A stretch of DNA of 64,000 nt from an uncultured Sphingorhabdus sp. (lineage in GTDB: Bacteria; Pseudomonadota; Alphaproteobacteria; Sphingomonadales; Sphingomonadaceae). Positions 8,410 through 17,215 of this stretch are shown here, piece by piece (position 1 is the first letter of the stretch; each line of letters opens with the position of its first letter). The notes under the pieces are model-generated. The model was given only the letters and a program-made list of their open reading frames with translations, searched no databases and was not told the origin of the DNA. Position numbers and translations under genes: made by a program. The DNA lies in contig CANLOL010000001.1 of assembly GCA_947492905.1 (NCBI GenBank), positions 660,578 through 724,577 of the forward strand, written 5' to 3'.

Positions 8410-8809
8410 TTAATCTAATTCCTTTGGGAAGTTCTTGCAGCATAAGCAACATATTTTGGAAAGTGCAATGCATACCAGGTGACTGCATCCAAATACGCTG
8501 TCCAGTATCTAGCAAAGCATCACTTTTAAATTTATTTCCGTTAGCGAAATAATTGTGAATTTTATCTGCATGCTCTGTTATCTCTAACGCAAATGGTTCA
8601 TCATTATAGGCCGCAAAGAGAAAACCAACCGATAAAACTGTCCATTTTGTTGGTGATTGATATATACCGAATAAAAATTGTTCTTCTTTAAATTTTCTTA
8701 GATAGGGGATTTTATCGATGATATTATCTTTGTGAAGATAATTTTCGACCTCACGTTCACATATCTTTTGGCGACGCATTCTGGCCTCTACGACATTTAA
8801 TGTAATCAA
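8402..8809 (-). CDS. Hypothetical protein, AT-rich island
   Basis: 135 residues if translation starts at TTG 8809, which is favoured by a perfect ribosome site (GGGAGG, five bases upstream); an ATG at 8779 would remove ten residues. No family recognised. The protein is soluble, with a helical charged N-terminus (MRRQKICEREVENYLHKDN) and a more hydrophobic middle (TKWTVLSVGFLFAAYNDEPF). It is AT-rich compared with the catabolic genes on either side and lies 45 bp after an Imm35-type immunity gene on the same strand. By context it may be a second immunity protein or another cargo gene of a lost polymorphic-toxin locus; sequence alone does not show this. Confidence 0.6.
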   Translation of the reverse strand: MITLNVVEARMRRQKICEREVENYLHKDNIIDKIPYLRKFKEEQFLFGIYQSPTKWTVLSVGFLFAAYNDEPFALEITEHADKIHNYFANGNKFKSDALLDTGQRIWMQSPGMHCTFQNMLLMLQELPKGIRLKS

Positions 8810-8854
8810 TCTATCCTCCCAAATAATATAAAGGCATTTTTAGGGAATATGGTA

Positions 8855-9148
8855 TTAAAGGTTTATTTTTTTTGAATTTTTATATTCAGCAATATAATAA
8901 TCAATACCATAAGCTGTTCCTGTTGTAGTTAATTCTCCTGTTTCCTGATCAATAATAAGCGGTGCATTTCCTGCCAACATATCCCTAAAGTTTTTAGTTT
9001 CTAAATATTTTTTTGACTGGTAAAAAAATATCCAACCAAAGTCTTCCTTAAGTGTAGATTCATCAATTAGAACAATCTCAAAATCACAGTTCTGGTCCAG
9101 AAGCCATTGATTTGCTATTCTCTTTGCTTCCTCAAAAGATATACCCAT
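8855..9148 (-). CDS. Imm35-type (YrhB-like) immunity protein
   Basis: 97 residues from ATG 9148. Imm35/YrhB-like proteins neutralise polymorphic toxins, or in E. coli YrhB act as small chaperones. The family signature is clear: an N-terminal helix FEEAKRIANQWL, the EIVLIDESTLKEDFGWIFFY strand pair, then KYLETKNFRDMLAGNAPLI and the end TGTAYGIDYYIAEY. A longer frame reaches ATG 9235, but those bases form the terminator of the aldehyde dehydrogenase gene. ATG 9148 has a ribosome site (AAGG, 8 nt upstream) and begins where the family begins. No toxin gene accompanies it, so it is an orphan immunity gene. Strongly AT-rich, suggesting transfer. Confidence 0.75.
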   Translation of the reverse strand: MGISFEEAKRIANQWLLDQNCDFEIVLIDESTLKEDFGWIFFYQSKKYLETKNFRDMLAGNAPLIIDQETGELTTTGTAYGIDYYIAEYKNSKKINL

Positions 9149-9214
9149 ATTCACTACCTTTATTAGAAATAGACTACCACCAGCAATATTACATTTGTTT
9201 GAGTAAGTATCTAC

Positions 9215-9241
9215 AAAAAAACCCCACATTTTCATGCAGGG
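9215..9241 (-). terminator. Rho-independent terminator of aldehyde dehydrogenase gene
   Basis: On the minus strand CCCTGCAT, loop GAAA, ATGTGGGG, then seven T. All eight base pairs form, two of them G-T. It lies 32 bp after the aldehyde dehydrogenase stop and ends the ligase - GNAT - P450 - aldehyde dehydrogenase run. Confidence 0.8.
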
Positions 9242-9272
9242 CTTCGTTTGTATTTTATTGCGTTATTACCGT

Positions 9273-10700
9273 TTAAGCAGGGACATTATCTTTCTTAACC
9301 GTAATCACCTGCGGATAGGTAAATTCGCTTAAGCCTTCTTGGCCATATTCCGCGCCAAAGCCCGATTGTTTATGCCCGCCGAAAGGCGCGAACGGAGAAA
9401 GGTGCAAAAATTCATTGACCCAAACCGTCCCCGTTTCAAGCTGTTCAGCAATTTCAACGCCCTTATCGGGGTTTGCTGTCCATACGGCACCCGCCAAGCC
9501 ATATTCGGACGCATTGGCGCGCGCGATCACTTCATCTTCGGTGCTAAATTTCATTAGCGGCATGACAGGGCCAAATTGTTCTTCGGCCACGATACGCGCT
9601 TCTTCGGGTGGATTATCAAGGATAGTGATGGGCATATAATATCCTGGCACGCTATCATCATGATCGCCGCCGACTAAGAATTTATAGCCATTATCCTTGG
9701 CATCTTGAACCAATTCTTTGACGCGCTCAAACTGCTTTTTATTTTGAATAGGGCCAACGCCTGTTCCTTGTTGTGCGCCATCGCCCACTTTGACGTTTTT
9801 CGCATATTCCGCAATAGCAGCGCTAAGATCATCATAAATATCTTCGTGGATATAGACGCGTTTAGCAGCAATACAGATTTGCCCTGCATTGGAAAAGCTA
9901 GACCAGAAAAGCTGCTCAGCGACTTTTTCAACATTGGCATCGGGCAGCACGATAGAGGCATCATTACCGCCAAGTTCCAGCGTGATGCGCTTCAAATCTT
10001 TTGATGCGCCTTCCATGATTTTTTTGCCTGTTGCGGTTGAACCGGTAAAGGTGATTTTATCAATATCGGGATGCGCCGTAATTAGCGGCCCTAGGCTGTC
10101 ATCACCTGTGATAATATTCACGACGCCCGCAGGAACAATGTCTTTGATAAGCTCGGCAATGCGCAATGTGGTGACGGGGGTAAAGGGCGATGGTTTCAAT
10201 ACGATGGTACAACCAGACAGCAGCGCAGGGGCGATTTTTTGGATCGCCATCATCACAGGGAAATTCCATGGCACAATGCCGCCAACTACGCCCACGGGAA
10301 CGCGGCGGGTGCGGCTGAACCGTTCTTCGCTATCTTCGTTAATTTCATCATCAAGCGAGAGGGTGGATTGCGCAGCCGACATAGCAGCGGCTCCGTATAT
10401 TTCGCCTTGGGCTTGTTCGTGCGGCTTGCCTTGTTCGGTGGTGAGCAGACGAAACAGCTCATCGGCATTTTCTTTGATGGCGGCAGAGATTTTTTGAATG
10501 ACGGCGCGGCGTTCATCAATGGGAGTTTTTGACCATTTCGGGAAAGCAGCGCGCGCAGCAGCAACGGCTTTGTTAAGCTCAGCTTCTGTCGCATCGGGGA
10601 CTTGGCCCATCACTTCTTCATTAGCAGGGTTTAGAACATCGAGCCATGCGCTTGTGGCGACCATTTCGCCATTGATTAAATTTTTATATTGGGTGGTCAT
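9273..10700 (-). CDS. NAD(P)-dependent aldehyde dehydrogenase
   Basis: 475 residues. The catalytic Cys is C276 in SNAGQICIAAKRVYIH; the general base Glu is E242 in TLELGGNDASIVL; the cofactor-binding GSTATGKKI and VPWNFP motifs are in place. It oxidises an aldehyde to the acid in the cytosol. Position directly after a cytochrome P450 suggests that it takes a P450-derived alcohol or aldehyde to a carboxylate for CoA activation by the ligase at 12645. A clean hairpin terminator follows. An 86-bp gap separates it from the P450 gene, so an additional promoter is possible. Confidence 0.92.
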   Translation of the reverse strand: MTTQYKNLINGEMVATSAWLDVLNPANEEVMGQVPDATEAELNKAVAAARAAFPKWSKTPIDERRAVIQKISAAIKENADELFRLLTTEQGKPHEQAQGEIYGAAAMSAAQSTLSLDDEINEDSEERFSRTRRVPVGVVGGIVPWNFPVMMAIQKIAPALLSGCTIVLKPSPFTPVTTLRIAELIKDIVPAGVVNIITGDDSLGPLITAHPDIDKITFTGSTATGKKIMEGASKDLKRITLELGGNDASIVLPDANVEKVAEQLFWSSFSNAGQICIAAKRVYIHEDIYDDLSAAIAEYAKNVKVGDGAQQGTGVGPIQNKKQFERVKELVQDAKDNGYKFLVGGDHDDSVPGYYMPITILDNPPEEARIVAEEQFGPVMPLMKFSTEDEVIARANASEYGLAGAVWTANPDKGVEIAEQLETGTVWVNEFLHLSPFAPFGGHKQSGFGAEYGQEGLSEFTYPQVITVKKDNVPA

Positions 10701-10786
10701 ATTCTTATCTCCTAAAAGCCTTTAGCCTAATGTGGGTTATTTATGTGTATTTATCAACGTTAAGCCTATAATTAATTTTCCTATTC

Positions 10787-12097
10787 TTAGGAATTTGATG
10801 CGGTAAATTTTAGCGGCAGTGTTTTTAATCCGCCGACAAAGCTGGAATTGGATCGTTTGGGCTCGCCCGCTAATTCTAGAGTTTCTATCCTATCGAGCAA
10901 TTCATTGAACAATATTTTCATCTCCATGCGGGCCATGTGCAGCCCCAAACATTGGTGCGCCCCTGTACCAAAAGCGAGATGACGATTGGGCGAACGGCTG
11001 GCATCAAATTTACGGGGATTTTCAAAAATACGCTCATCATGATTGGCGGATACATAATTAATCATGATCCAATCCCCTTTGGATATTTGCGTGCCGCCAA
11101 CATCTATGTCGGTTGCTGCGGTGCGCATAAAATGTTGCACAGGCGATGTATAACGAATGGCTTCTTCGACAATACCGGCCAATAGGCTGCGATCCGCTTT
11201 TAGGCGGGCAAATTGCTCTGGATCTTTGGCTAGCGCCATCATAGCCCCTGCAACCGATGCCGATGTGGTGTCATGGCCTGCGCTCGCAATGATGATATAG
11301 TAGCCCGCCATGTCACGATCGCTTAGATAGTGCATATCACCATTTTCGTCAGCAATTTTAGCATTGGCGATTATGCTAGCGACATCATCACTTGGATTGG
11401 CCCGTTTTTCATTGGCAAGCTTTGCAAAATATTGCTCAAAATCGGCAACCGCCCCGATCACCAATTGGGTGATTTGCTCAGGGGTCATATCGGCCATATT
11501 GCTTTTGTTGAGATCTTCATCTTGGCCGCCAAACATTTGTTGGGTGAGGAAGAGCATGCGCCGCTCATCCTGTTCGGGAACGCCCAATATTTGCATGATA
11601 ACATGCAGCGGATAGGGAGCAGCAACCAATGGAATAAAATCAGCCTCTGGGCCATTATCCATCAACCTATCAATCGTTGTTTTGGCCAGGGATTTCAGTT
11701 CATTTTCTAATTTACCAAGGCTTTTGGGCATGAACCATTCTTGGGTAAGGCGGCGATATTGCGGATGGATGGGCGCATCTAATGCCACCAATGAATTGAC
11801 CAAATGTGGGCTACCGCCGGTGATAGATTTTATCATCATATCACCAGCTTTTAATCCAAAGACGATACCGCGCGGGCTGTTAAGGAAATTCTGATTATCC
11901 TTGCTGATGCGCATCACATCTTCATAGCGCGTAATCAGCCAAAAAGGATCGTGCAAATCATCATTTTCAATTTTCATAACGGGATTGTCGTTGCGCAATC
12001 CCTCAAATATATCCAGCAATTCATCCCACTGCCCATAGGCTTGTGGGTCAATCACAGCATAAGATATATTGTCTGATAATCTATTTTCCATGGTCAT
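10787..12097 (-). CDS. Cytochrome P450
   Basis: 436 residues, soluble bacterial class I type (no membrane anchor). The I-helix oxygen-binding motif is ASAGHDTTSAS, the K-helix ExxR is EEAIRY, and the haem cysteine loop is FGTGAHQCLGLHMARME with Cys383. It hydroxylates an unactivated carbon using electrons from a ferredoxin and reductase; neither is encoded nearby. The tone of the sequence is like P450s of terpene, steroid and alkane degradation in alphaproteobacteria, but the substrate is not readable. It is 15 bp after the GNAT gene and co-directional with the ligase upstream and the aldehyde dehydrogenase downstream. Confidence 0.92.
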   Translation of the reverse strand: MTMENRLSDNISYAVIDPQAYGQWDELLDIFEGLRNDNPVMKIENDDLHDPFWLITRYEDVMRISKDNQNFLNSPRGIVFGLKAGDMMIKSITGGSPHLVNSLVALDAPIHPQYRRLTQEWFMPKSLGKLENELKSLAKTTIDRLMDNGPEADFIPLVAAPYPLHVIMQILGVPEQDERRMLFLTQQMFGGQDEDLNKSNMADMTPEQITQLVIGAVADFEQYFAKLANEKRANPSDDVASIIANAKIADENGDMHYLSDRDMAGYYIIIASAGHDTTSASVAGAMMALAKDPEQFARLKADRSLLAGIVEEAIRYTSPVQHFMRTAATDIDVGGTQISKGDWIMINYVSANHDERIFENPRKFDASRSPNRHLAFGTGAHQCLGLHMARMEMKILFNELLDRIETLELAGEPKRSNSSFVGGLKTLPLKFTASNS

Positions 12098-12112
12098 TCC
12101 TTATGTCCGTTC

Positions 12113-12643
12113 CTAACTGTGAAAAAGGGGATGAAACCCAATGATTGAATCGATATTTTTTAATGCCAATGGCAATATCATATAATGATCAGCGGGCTCG
12201 CCTTTGGGGCATAAATGGGGCGCTGTTTCAAAACCAAAACGCTGATAATAATCTATATTGCCAATCAATATGCAGCCTGCTGCTCCGCGCTCCCGCAATA
12301 TATCAATGCCAGCATATATGAGGGCGCTGCCAATTCCAGATCGCTGTAATTCCGGTTCTACGGCAATAGGTCCAAGCGCGTAAAAATCCGCTATATCATG
12401 AGCAGTTTCATTTTTAGCAGCTTCATTTTTGGGAAAGGCTCTCGAAAAAGCAATATGGCCCACAATGTCTGAACCAATTTGAGCAACCAGAGATATTTCT
12501 AATGCGCCCTTATCACGCAGGCGATTGATCAAATCTTGTTCATCACCACCAGAAAATGGCATAGGGGCAAAGGCGCGTTTGGTAATATCATATATTACTT
12601 TATAATCGCTAGCTTGCTCTGGCCTGATGGTGAAAGCTGGCAT
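12113..12643 (-). CDS. GNAT family N-acetyltransferase
   Basis: 176 residues from ATG 12643. A longer in-frame start would lie at 12730, but that would overlap the ligase gene by 86 bp and the extra residues look non-native. From MPAFTIRPEQASDYKVIYDI on it matches the common 'predicted N-acetyltransferase YhbS'-type family: acetyl-CoA pyrophosphate loop LQRSGIGSALIYAGID, and the later IGNIDYYQRFGFE. The acceptor is unknown. ATG follows the ligase stop by one base, so translation is probably coupled. A GNAT inside a P450/ligase operon is a passenger or acts on a pathway amine; no evidence decides. Confidence 0.8.
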   Translation of the reverse strand: MPAFTIRPEQASDYKVIYDITKRAFAPMPFSGGDEQDLINRLRDKGALEISLVAQIGSDIVGHIAFSRAFPKNEAAKNETAHDIADFYALGPIAVEPELQRSGIGSALIYAGIDILRERGAAGCILIGNIDYYQRFGFETAPHLCPKGEPADHYMILPLALKNIDSIIGFHPLFHS

Positions 12644-12644
12644 T

Positions 12645-14162
12645 TTATGCTTTGGCCCAATATTCATCGCGTAGCAGGCGCTTGTATAATTTGCCTGTAT
12701 CATGCCGTGGCAGCTCGGCCATAAAATCAATACGGCGCGGTATTTTCACGCCCGATAATTTTTGCCGCGCATAATCGTCCAATTCTTGGCGCAATGCATC
12801 ATTGGCGTCATTCATATCGATAGGCTGCATGACGGCGATGACCTCTTCACCCATATCATCATGTGGCCCGCCAATGACGGCGACATCTTGGATTTTCGGA
12901 TGGGTAATAAGATGATTTTCAATCTCTTGCGGATATATATTCACGCCGCCCGAGATAATCATAAAGCTCTTGCGGTCGGTGAGATATAAAAATCCATCAT
13001 CATCTAGCTTTCCAATATCCCCCAGCGATGTCCAGCCTTTTGCATTGGCGGCTTCTGCGGTTTTCTTGGGATCATTATGATAAGAAAAAGGCGTGCCGCC
13101 CTCAAAATATATTTGCCCTTCTTCGCCAATGGCAACGTCTTCGCCATTTTCGCCGCATATATGGGGTATGCCCAAAATAGGTTTGCCGACAGAGCCTTTA
13201 TGACTTAGCCAATCATGGCTATTGATATAGGTCATGCCATTGCCCTCTGAGCCTGCATAATATTCGTGTAAAACAGGGCCCCACCAATCGATCATCGCTT
13301 CTTTTACGGGAATAGGGCAGGGCGCTGCTGCGTGGATAGCGCATTTGAGCGTAGAGACATCATATTGCGCTCTTGTTGCTTCTGGCAGTTTCATCATGCG
13401 CACAAAATGGGTTGGCACCCATTGGCTATCTGTTGCGCTATATTTTTCAATAGCGGACAGAGCATTTTCAGGATCAAATTTCTCCATCACGATGACGGTG
13501 CCGCCCATACGGTGAACGCTCATGCACCAGCGCAGCGGCGCAGCATGATAGAGCGGCGCAGGCGATAGATAGACACTATCGCCGCTTAATCCAAAAATCT
13601 GTGTGGCCAGCATGACTAGAATATTCGGGCCAGCGATATTTTCATCTTCGGGCATGGGGATACGAACGCCTTTGGGACGCCCCGTTGTGCCGGATGAATA
13701 GAGCATATCTGTGCCGCATCTCTCATCGGCAATCGGCGTATCTGGCATTTCGGCCAGATGTTTTTCAATAGCGCGCTCTTCATCATCATATAGAAATTGG
13801 GATACGTCAGGATTTAAATCTAACAATGCGTCATTACATTCGCGCATTTTGGCAGAAGAGATGAGCATCTTGCTGCCGCTATCTTTTATAATATAGCTAG
13901 CTTCGTCGGCCGTTAGGCGATTGGAGATACATACAAAAAATAATCCTGCGCGCTGCGCTGCCCATGTGACATCAAAATAATGTGGGTGATTTTCCATCAA
14001 TATGGCAATGGTGTCGCCTATTTGAATATTTTGCTGCCGAAAAAAATGCGCCAGACGATTCGAGGCTTTATCCAATTCTTTATAGGTAAAAGCTAGGCCG
14101 CTCTCTGCCATGATAATCGCGGGTTTGTTCGGGTTTTGCATAGCGTGAACGCTGGGATGCAT
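12645..14162 (-). CDS. AMP-dependent acyl-CoA synthetase / ligase
   Basis: 505 residues, ANL superfamily. The phosphate-binding loop is MLYSSGTTGRPKGVRIP, the aromatic motif YYAGSEGNGMTYIN, the hinge region LYLTDRKSFMIISGGVNIYP, and the C-terminal catalytic Lys in DTGKLYKRLLRD. It activates a carboxylic acid as acyl-AMP and then acyl-CoA. It heads the operon ligase - GNAT - P450 - aldehyde dehydrogenase and is divergent from the crotonase at 14328; site C (14239) lies in the shared promoter. Size and motif style match FadD3/FadD17-like enzymes of steroid and terpenoid breakdown, though a cyclic substrate is inference. Confidence 0.9.
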   Translation of the reverse strand: MHPSVHAMQNPNKPAIIMAESGLAFTYKELDKASNRLAHFFRQQNIQIGDTIAILMENHPHYFDVTWAAQRAGLFFVCISNRLTADEASYIIKDSGSKMLISSAKMRECNDALLDLNPDVSQFLYDDEERAIEKHLAEMPDTPIADERCGTDMLYSSGTTGRPKGVRIPMPEDENIAGPNILVMLATQIFGLSGDSVYLSPAPLYHAAPLRWCMSVHRMGGTVIVMEKFDPENALSAIEKYSATDSQWVPTHFVRMMKLPEATRAQYDVSTLKCAIHAAAPCPIPVKEAMIDWWGPVLHEYYAGSEGNGMTYINSHDWLSHKGSVGKPILGIPHICGENGEDVAIGEEGQIYFEGGTPFSYHNDPKKTAEAANAKGWTSLGDIGKLDDDGFLYLTDRKSFMIISGGVNIYPQEIENHLITHPKIQDVAVIGGPHDDMGEEVIAVMQPIDMNDANDALRQELDDYARQKLSGVKIPRRIDFMAELPRHDTGKLYKRLLRDEYWAKA

Positions 14163-14238
14163 TATATTCTCTCCGTTAATAGACTCTCAATTTCTCTCAT
14201 TGCATATTTTCACATAATCTTCACTATTGCTAGTGTTA

Positions 14239-14256
14239 TTTAATTGTGCGATTAAA
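14239..14256. promoter_or_regulatory. Operator-like site C (divergent promoter)
   Basis: TTTAATTGTGCGATTAAA, arms TTTAAT and ATTAAA (extended by one pair to 14238-14257). It is centred between the divergent ligase (14162) and crotonase (14328) genes. Same length and arms as sites at 3327 and 8172. Read on the minus strand it is TTTAATCGCACAATTAAA, closer still to the other two. Confidence 0.5.
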
Positions 14257-14327
14257 TTGAAAATCAAGGTGACAAATGGTTCCAATTATAGGATGCAGTT
14301 GGCAATATTAATAATAGGAAGAGACTC

Positions 14328-15125
14328 ATGGCCGACATCATTACCATAGAGAAAAGCGCCAATATAGCGACTATCACCCTAAACAGCCCTGAAACGCGCA
14401 ATGCCTTGGCAAGCGACATGTGTGCTGCGCTGGTTGATGCACTCAAATCCGTGGATAGTGATGCAGATATAAGCTGCATTGTGCTAGCGGCAGCAGGTAA
14501 GAGCTTTTGCGCTGGTGGTAATATCAAAGAAATTCGGGCCATGACGGCGGATCAAAAAATGACGCCGCTACAAATTGAACAATGGTATAAAGAGGGTATT
14601 CAGCGCATTCCGCTGACTATGGCGGAAATATCAGTTCCTGTGATTGCTGCGATTAATGGGCATGCCATTGGTGCAGGGAATGATTTGGCGACTATGTGCG
14701 ATATTCGCATCGCATCGGATGATGCGATATTTGCGGAGAGTTTTTTGCGCGTTGGTATCATTCCGGGTGATGGCGGTGCATGGTTATTACCGCGTATCAT
14801 TGGCACAGCGCGGGCCAATCATATGCTGTTTACTGGTGAATTTATCGATGCACAAAAAGCGTATGATTATGGGTTAATCTCCGAAGTTGTGGTGGGCGAT
14901 AAATTGATGGAACGTGCTATGGAATTGGCACAGCAAGTGGCTTCATTCCCGCCAATGGCCATTCGCAAGACAAAGGAATTAATGCGCAGTGCTGCATCGG
15001 CAAGCCTGAAGGATAATTTAGACACAGCGGCCATTTATCAGGGCGTGTTGCAGCAAATGGATGATCATCGCGAAGCTATTGATGCAATTTTAGAAAAGCG
15101 TAAGCCCAATTTTAAGGGGCATTAA
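14328..15125 (+). CDS. Enoyl-CoA hydratase/isomerase family protein
   Basis: 265 residues, typical crotonase length. Blocks: NIATITLNSPETRNALASDM, AAAGKSFCAGGNIKEIRAM (first oxyanion-hole segment), AINGHAIGAGNDLATMCD (second), and SFLRVGIIPGDGGAWLLPRI where the catalytic acidic residue lies. It hydrates an enoyl-CoA during beta-oxidation. It is the first gene of a plus-strand run that continues with the alkylsulfatase and the acyl-CoA dehydrogenases. Ribosome site AGGAAGAG precedes ATG. It is distinct from the other crotonase (5269), so the pathway probably has two hydration steps or a hydrolase-like crotonase. Confidence 0.9.
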   Translation: MADIITIEKSANIATITLNSPETRNALASDMCAALVDALKSVDSDADISCIVLAAAGKSFCAGGNIKEIRAMTADQKMTPLQIEQWYKEGIQRIPLTMAEISVPVIAAINGHAIGAGNDLATMCDIRIASDDAIFAESFLRVGIIPGDGGAWLLPRIIGTARANHMLFTGEFIDAQKAYDYGLISEVVVGDKLMERAMELAQQVASFPPMAIRKTKELMRSAASASLKDNLDTAAIYQGVLQQMDDHREAIDAILEKRKPNFKGH

Positions 15126-15203
15126 AGAAGCTCATAAATAGCCAGCATTAAAGAGACTAATAAAAAGAGAGATTGGCCAAAAGAGGAAAGTGGGAGAGAA
15201 TAT

Positions 15204-17177
15204 ATGAAATGGATGATAAGTAGCGCGCTATTCCTATCGGCAATGCCAATATATAGCCTATCTGCGCAAAATGAAGCCCCACGGGATGAAGCCCCACGGG
15301 GGCAAGCGACTGCGGCGACAAAAGCAGCGAATGAAGCCTTTGCTGCAAAATTACCAATTGCAGACCAAAAAGATTTTGAAAATGCGCAGCGCGGTTTCTT
15401 GGGCAAGATTGAAAAGCCAATATTAAACGCAGATGGCAGCACTGCATGGGATGTGAATCAATTTGATTTCATGAAAGGCGCTGCCCCCGATACGGTTAAT
15501 CCATCCTTATGGCGGCAAGGGCAGTTGAATAATATTCATGGCCTGTTTGAAGTGACCAAAGGCATTTATCAAATTCGCGGCTATGATCTGGCGCAAATGA
15601 CGCTGATTGCTGGCAAGAGCGGCTGGATTATCATTGATCCGCTTACCACGCCTGCGCCAGCGAAAGCAGGCCTTGAACTGGCCAATAAAATATTGGGCAA
15701 GCGCCCCGTGAGCGCCGTTATCTATACGCATAGTCATGGCGATCATTTTGGCGGCGTATGGGGTGTGATGTCTCAAGCCGATTATGCAAATGGTAAAATT
15801 GATGTCATTGGCCCGCATGGTTTTTTGCGCGAATCCATTGGAGAGAGCGTCATAGCGGGAACAGCAATGAACCGCCGTGTCCAATTTCAATTTGGAACAG
15901 GTTTACCAGCGGGTAAAGATGGACATGTCGGCGTAGGGTTGGGGCAAGCATTATCGCGCGGTGATGTTGCGTTAATCCCGCCTACAAAAACTGTGGGTGC
16001 TGATGGCGGCGTCATGGAAATCGATGGCATTACATTTGATTTTATGGATGCTGGGGAAACCGAAGCACCTGCGGAATTGGTATTTTATTTGCCGCAGTTC
16101 AAAGCATTGCACAGCGCCGAGGTGGTAACGCGCAATTTCCATAATGTGCTGACTCCGCGCGGCGCATTGGTGCGCGATACGCTGAAATGGAGCAAGGTAA
16201 TTGATGATATGCTCACCCGCTATGGCGTGAAATCTGATATATTATTGGCATCGCATCATTGGCCAACATGGGGCAATGATAATGTACGAAAGGCCTTGAA
16301 AAATCAGCGCGGCCTATATCGTTATGTTCATGATCAAACCATGCGCCAAGCCAATCAAGGGGCAACATTGCACGAAATTGCCGAAAATATTGGTGAGCCT
16401 GATTTTGCCAAAACGGATTTTGGCGTGCGCGATTATTATGGCACGCTTAATCATAATAGTAAGGCTGTCTATCAACGCTATTTCGGTTGGTGGGATGGCG
16501 TGCCTGCAAATTATTATCAGCATCCACCCGTGCAAGCAGCGGTTAAATATGTAGAGGCTTTTGGTGGCGCAGATAAAGCGTTAAGCATTGGCGAAAAAGC
16601 CTTTCAGGATGGCGATTATCGCTGGGCGGCGACTATATTCAATCATATCGTCTATGCTAATCCGACCAATGAAGCGGCCAAAAAATGGCTCGCATCTTCT
16701 TATGAGCAGCTTGGTTTCCAAAGCGAATCTGGTGCATGGCGTAATATATTTCTCAGCGGTGCTAAGGAGCTGCGCGAGGGAAATGTGGGTAATGCGATTG
16801 TCTCTACAGCGAATGAGAGGGTGCTGAATAATATTCCTGCAATTGATCTGTTTGATTCCATTGCTACGCGTTTTAATCCTTCAAAGATGCAGGGCGATGG
16901 CGGCGTGATTCAATTTAATTTTCCGAGCAGTGCGATTAGCGTTGATTTGGGCAAGAGCGTGTTATTTCCGCGTGCCGTTGATGGAGATAGCGTTACATCA
17001 GATGCAAGCGTGACAATAAGCCGAGAGAATTTTACGAAAATATTGCTACGAACAGCCAATCCACTCGCGCTTATTCAATCGGGTGATATGCAAATATCGG
17101 GCGACACTGCGCTCTTAACAGCTTTGTTTGGTTCGCTTGATCCGGTCAATCCGCAATTTGATATTGTGACGCCATAA
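15204..17177 (+). CDS. Alkyl/aryl-sulfatase, SdsA1-like MBL fold
   Basis: 657 residues with an N-terminal signal peptide (about residues 1-21), so periplasmic. The metallo-beta-lactamase domain has the zinc motif THSHGDHFGG (His/Asp cluster at about 176-181), the later ligand block LHSAEVVTRNFHN and the SHHWPTWGN segment. A dimerisation region and a C-terminal SCP2-like domain follow, the SdsA1/Pseudomonas architecture. It hydrolyses primary alkyl sulfates such as dodecyl sulfate to alcohol and sulfate. A 15-bp tandem duplication near 15270-15300 gives a repeated EAPR. Placed within fatty-acyl catabolism it would deliver a long-chain alcohol for oxidation. Confidence 0.9.
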   Translation: MKWMISSALFLSAMPIYSLSAQNEAPRDEAPRGQATAATKAANEAFAAKLPIADQKDFENAQRGFLGKIEKPILNADGSTAWDVNQFDFMKGAAPDTVNPSLWRQGQLNNIHGLFEVTKGIYQIRGYDLAQMTLIAGKSGWIIIDPLTTPAPAKAGLELANKILGKRPVSAVIYTHSHGDHFGGVWGVMSQADYANGKIDVIGPHGFLRESIGESVIAGTAMNRRVQFQFGTGLPAGKDGHVGVGLGQALSRGDVALIPPTKTVGADGGVMEIDGITFDFMDAGETEAPAELVFYLPQFKALHSAEVVTRNFHNVLTPRGALVRDTLKWSKVIDDMLTRYGVKSDILLASHHWPTWGNDNVRKALKNQRGLYRYVHDQTMRQANQGATLHEIAENIGEPDFAKTDFGVRDYYGTLNHNSKAVYQRYFGWWDGVPANYYQHPPVQAAVKYVEAFGGADKALSIGEKAFQDGDYRWAATIFNHIVYANPTNEAAKKWLASSYEQLGFQSESGAWRNIFLSGAKELREGNVGNAIVSTANERVLNNIPAIDLFDSIATRFNPSKMQGDGGVIQFNFPSSAISVDLGKSVLFPRAVDGDSVTSDASVTISRENFTKILLRTANPLALIQSGDMQISGDTALLTALFGSLDPVNPQFDIVTP

Positions 17178-17215
17178 TGAATATTGGCCGCTCATGAAAA
17201 ACCAGAAAGCATGAT

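Noticed and set aside
9149-9235. Longer start for the Imm35-type protein
   Set aside because: Those bases include the aldehyde dehydrogenase terminator hairpin and do not match the family.
9889-10497. 202-codon open frame opposite the aldehyde dehydrogenase gene
   Set aside because: Shadow of a strongly conserved gene on the other strand; no ribosome site, and Ser/Thr/Pro-rich text typical of antisense frames.
12644-12730. Longer start for the GNAT gene
   Set aside because: It would overlap the ligase gene by 86 bp, and the family start is at 12643.
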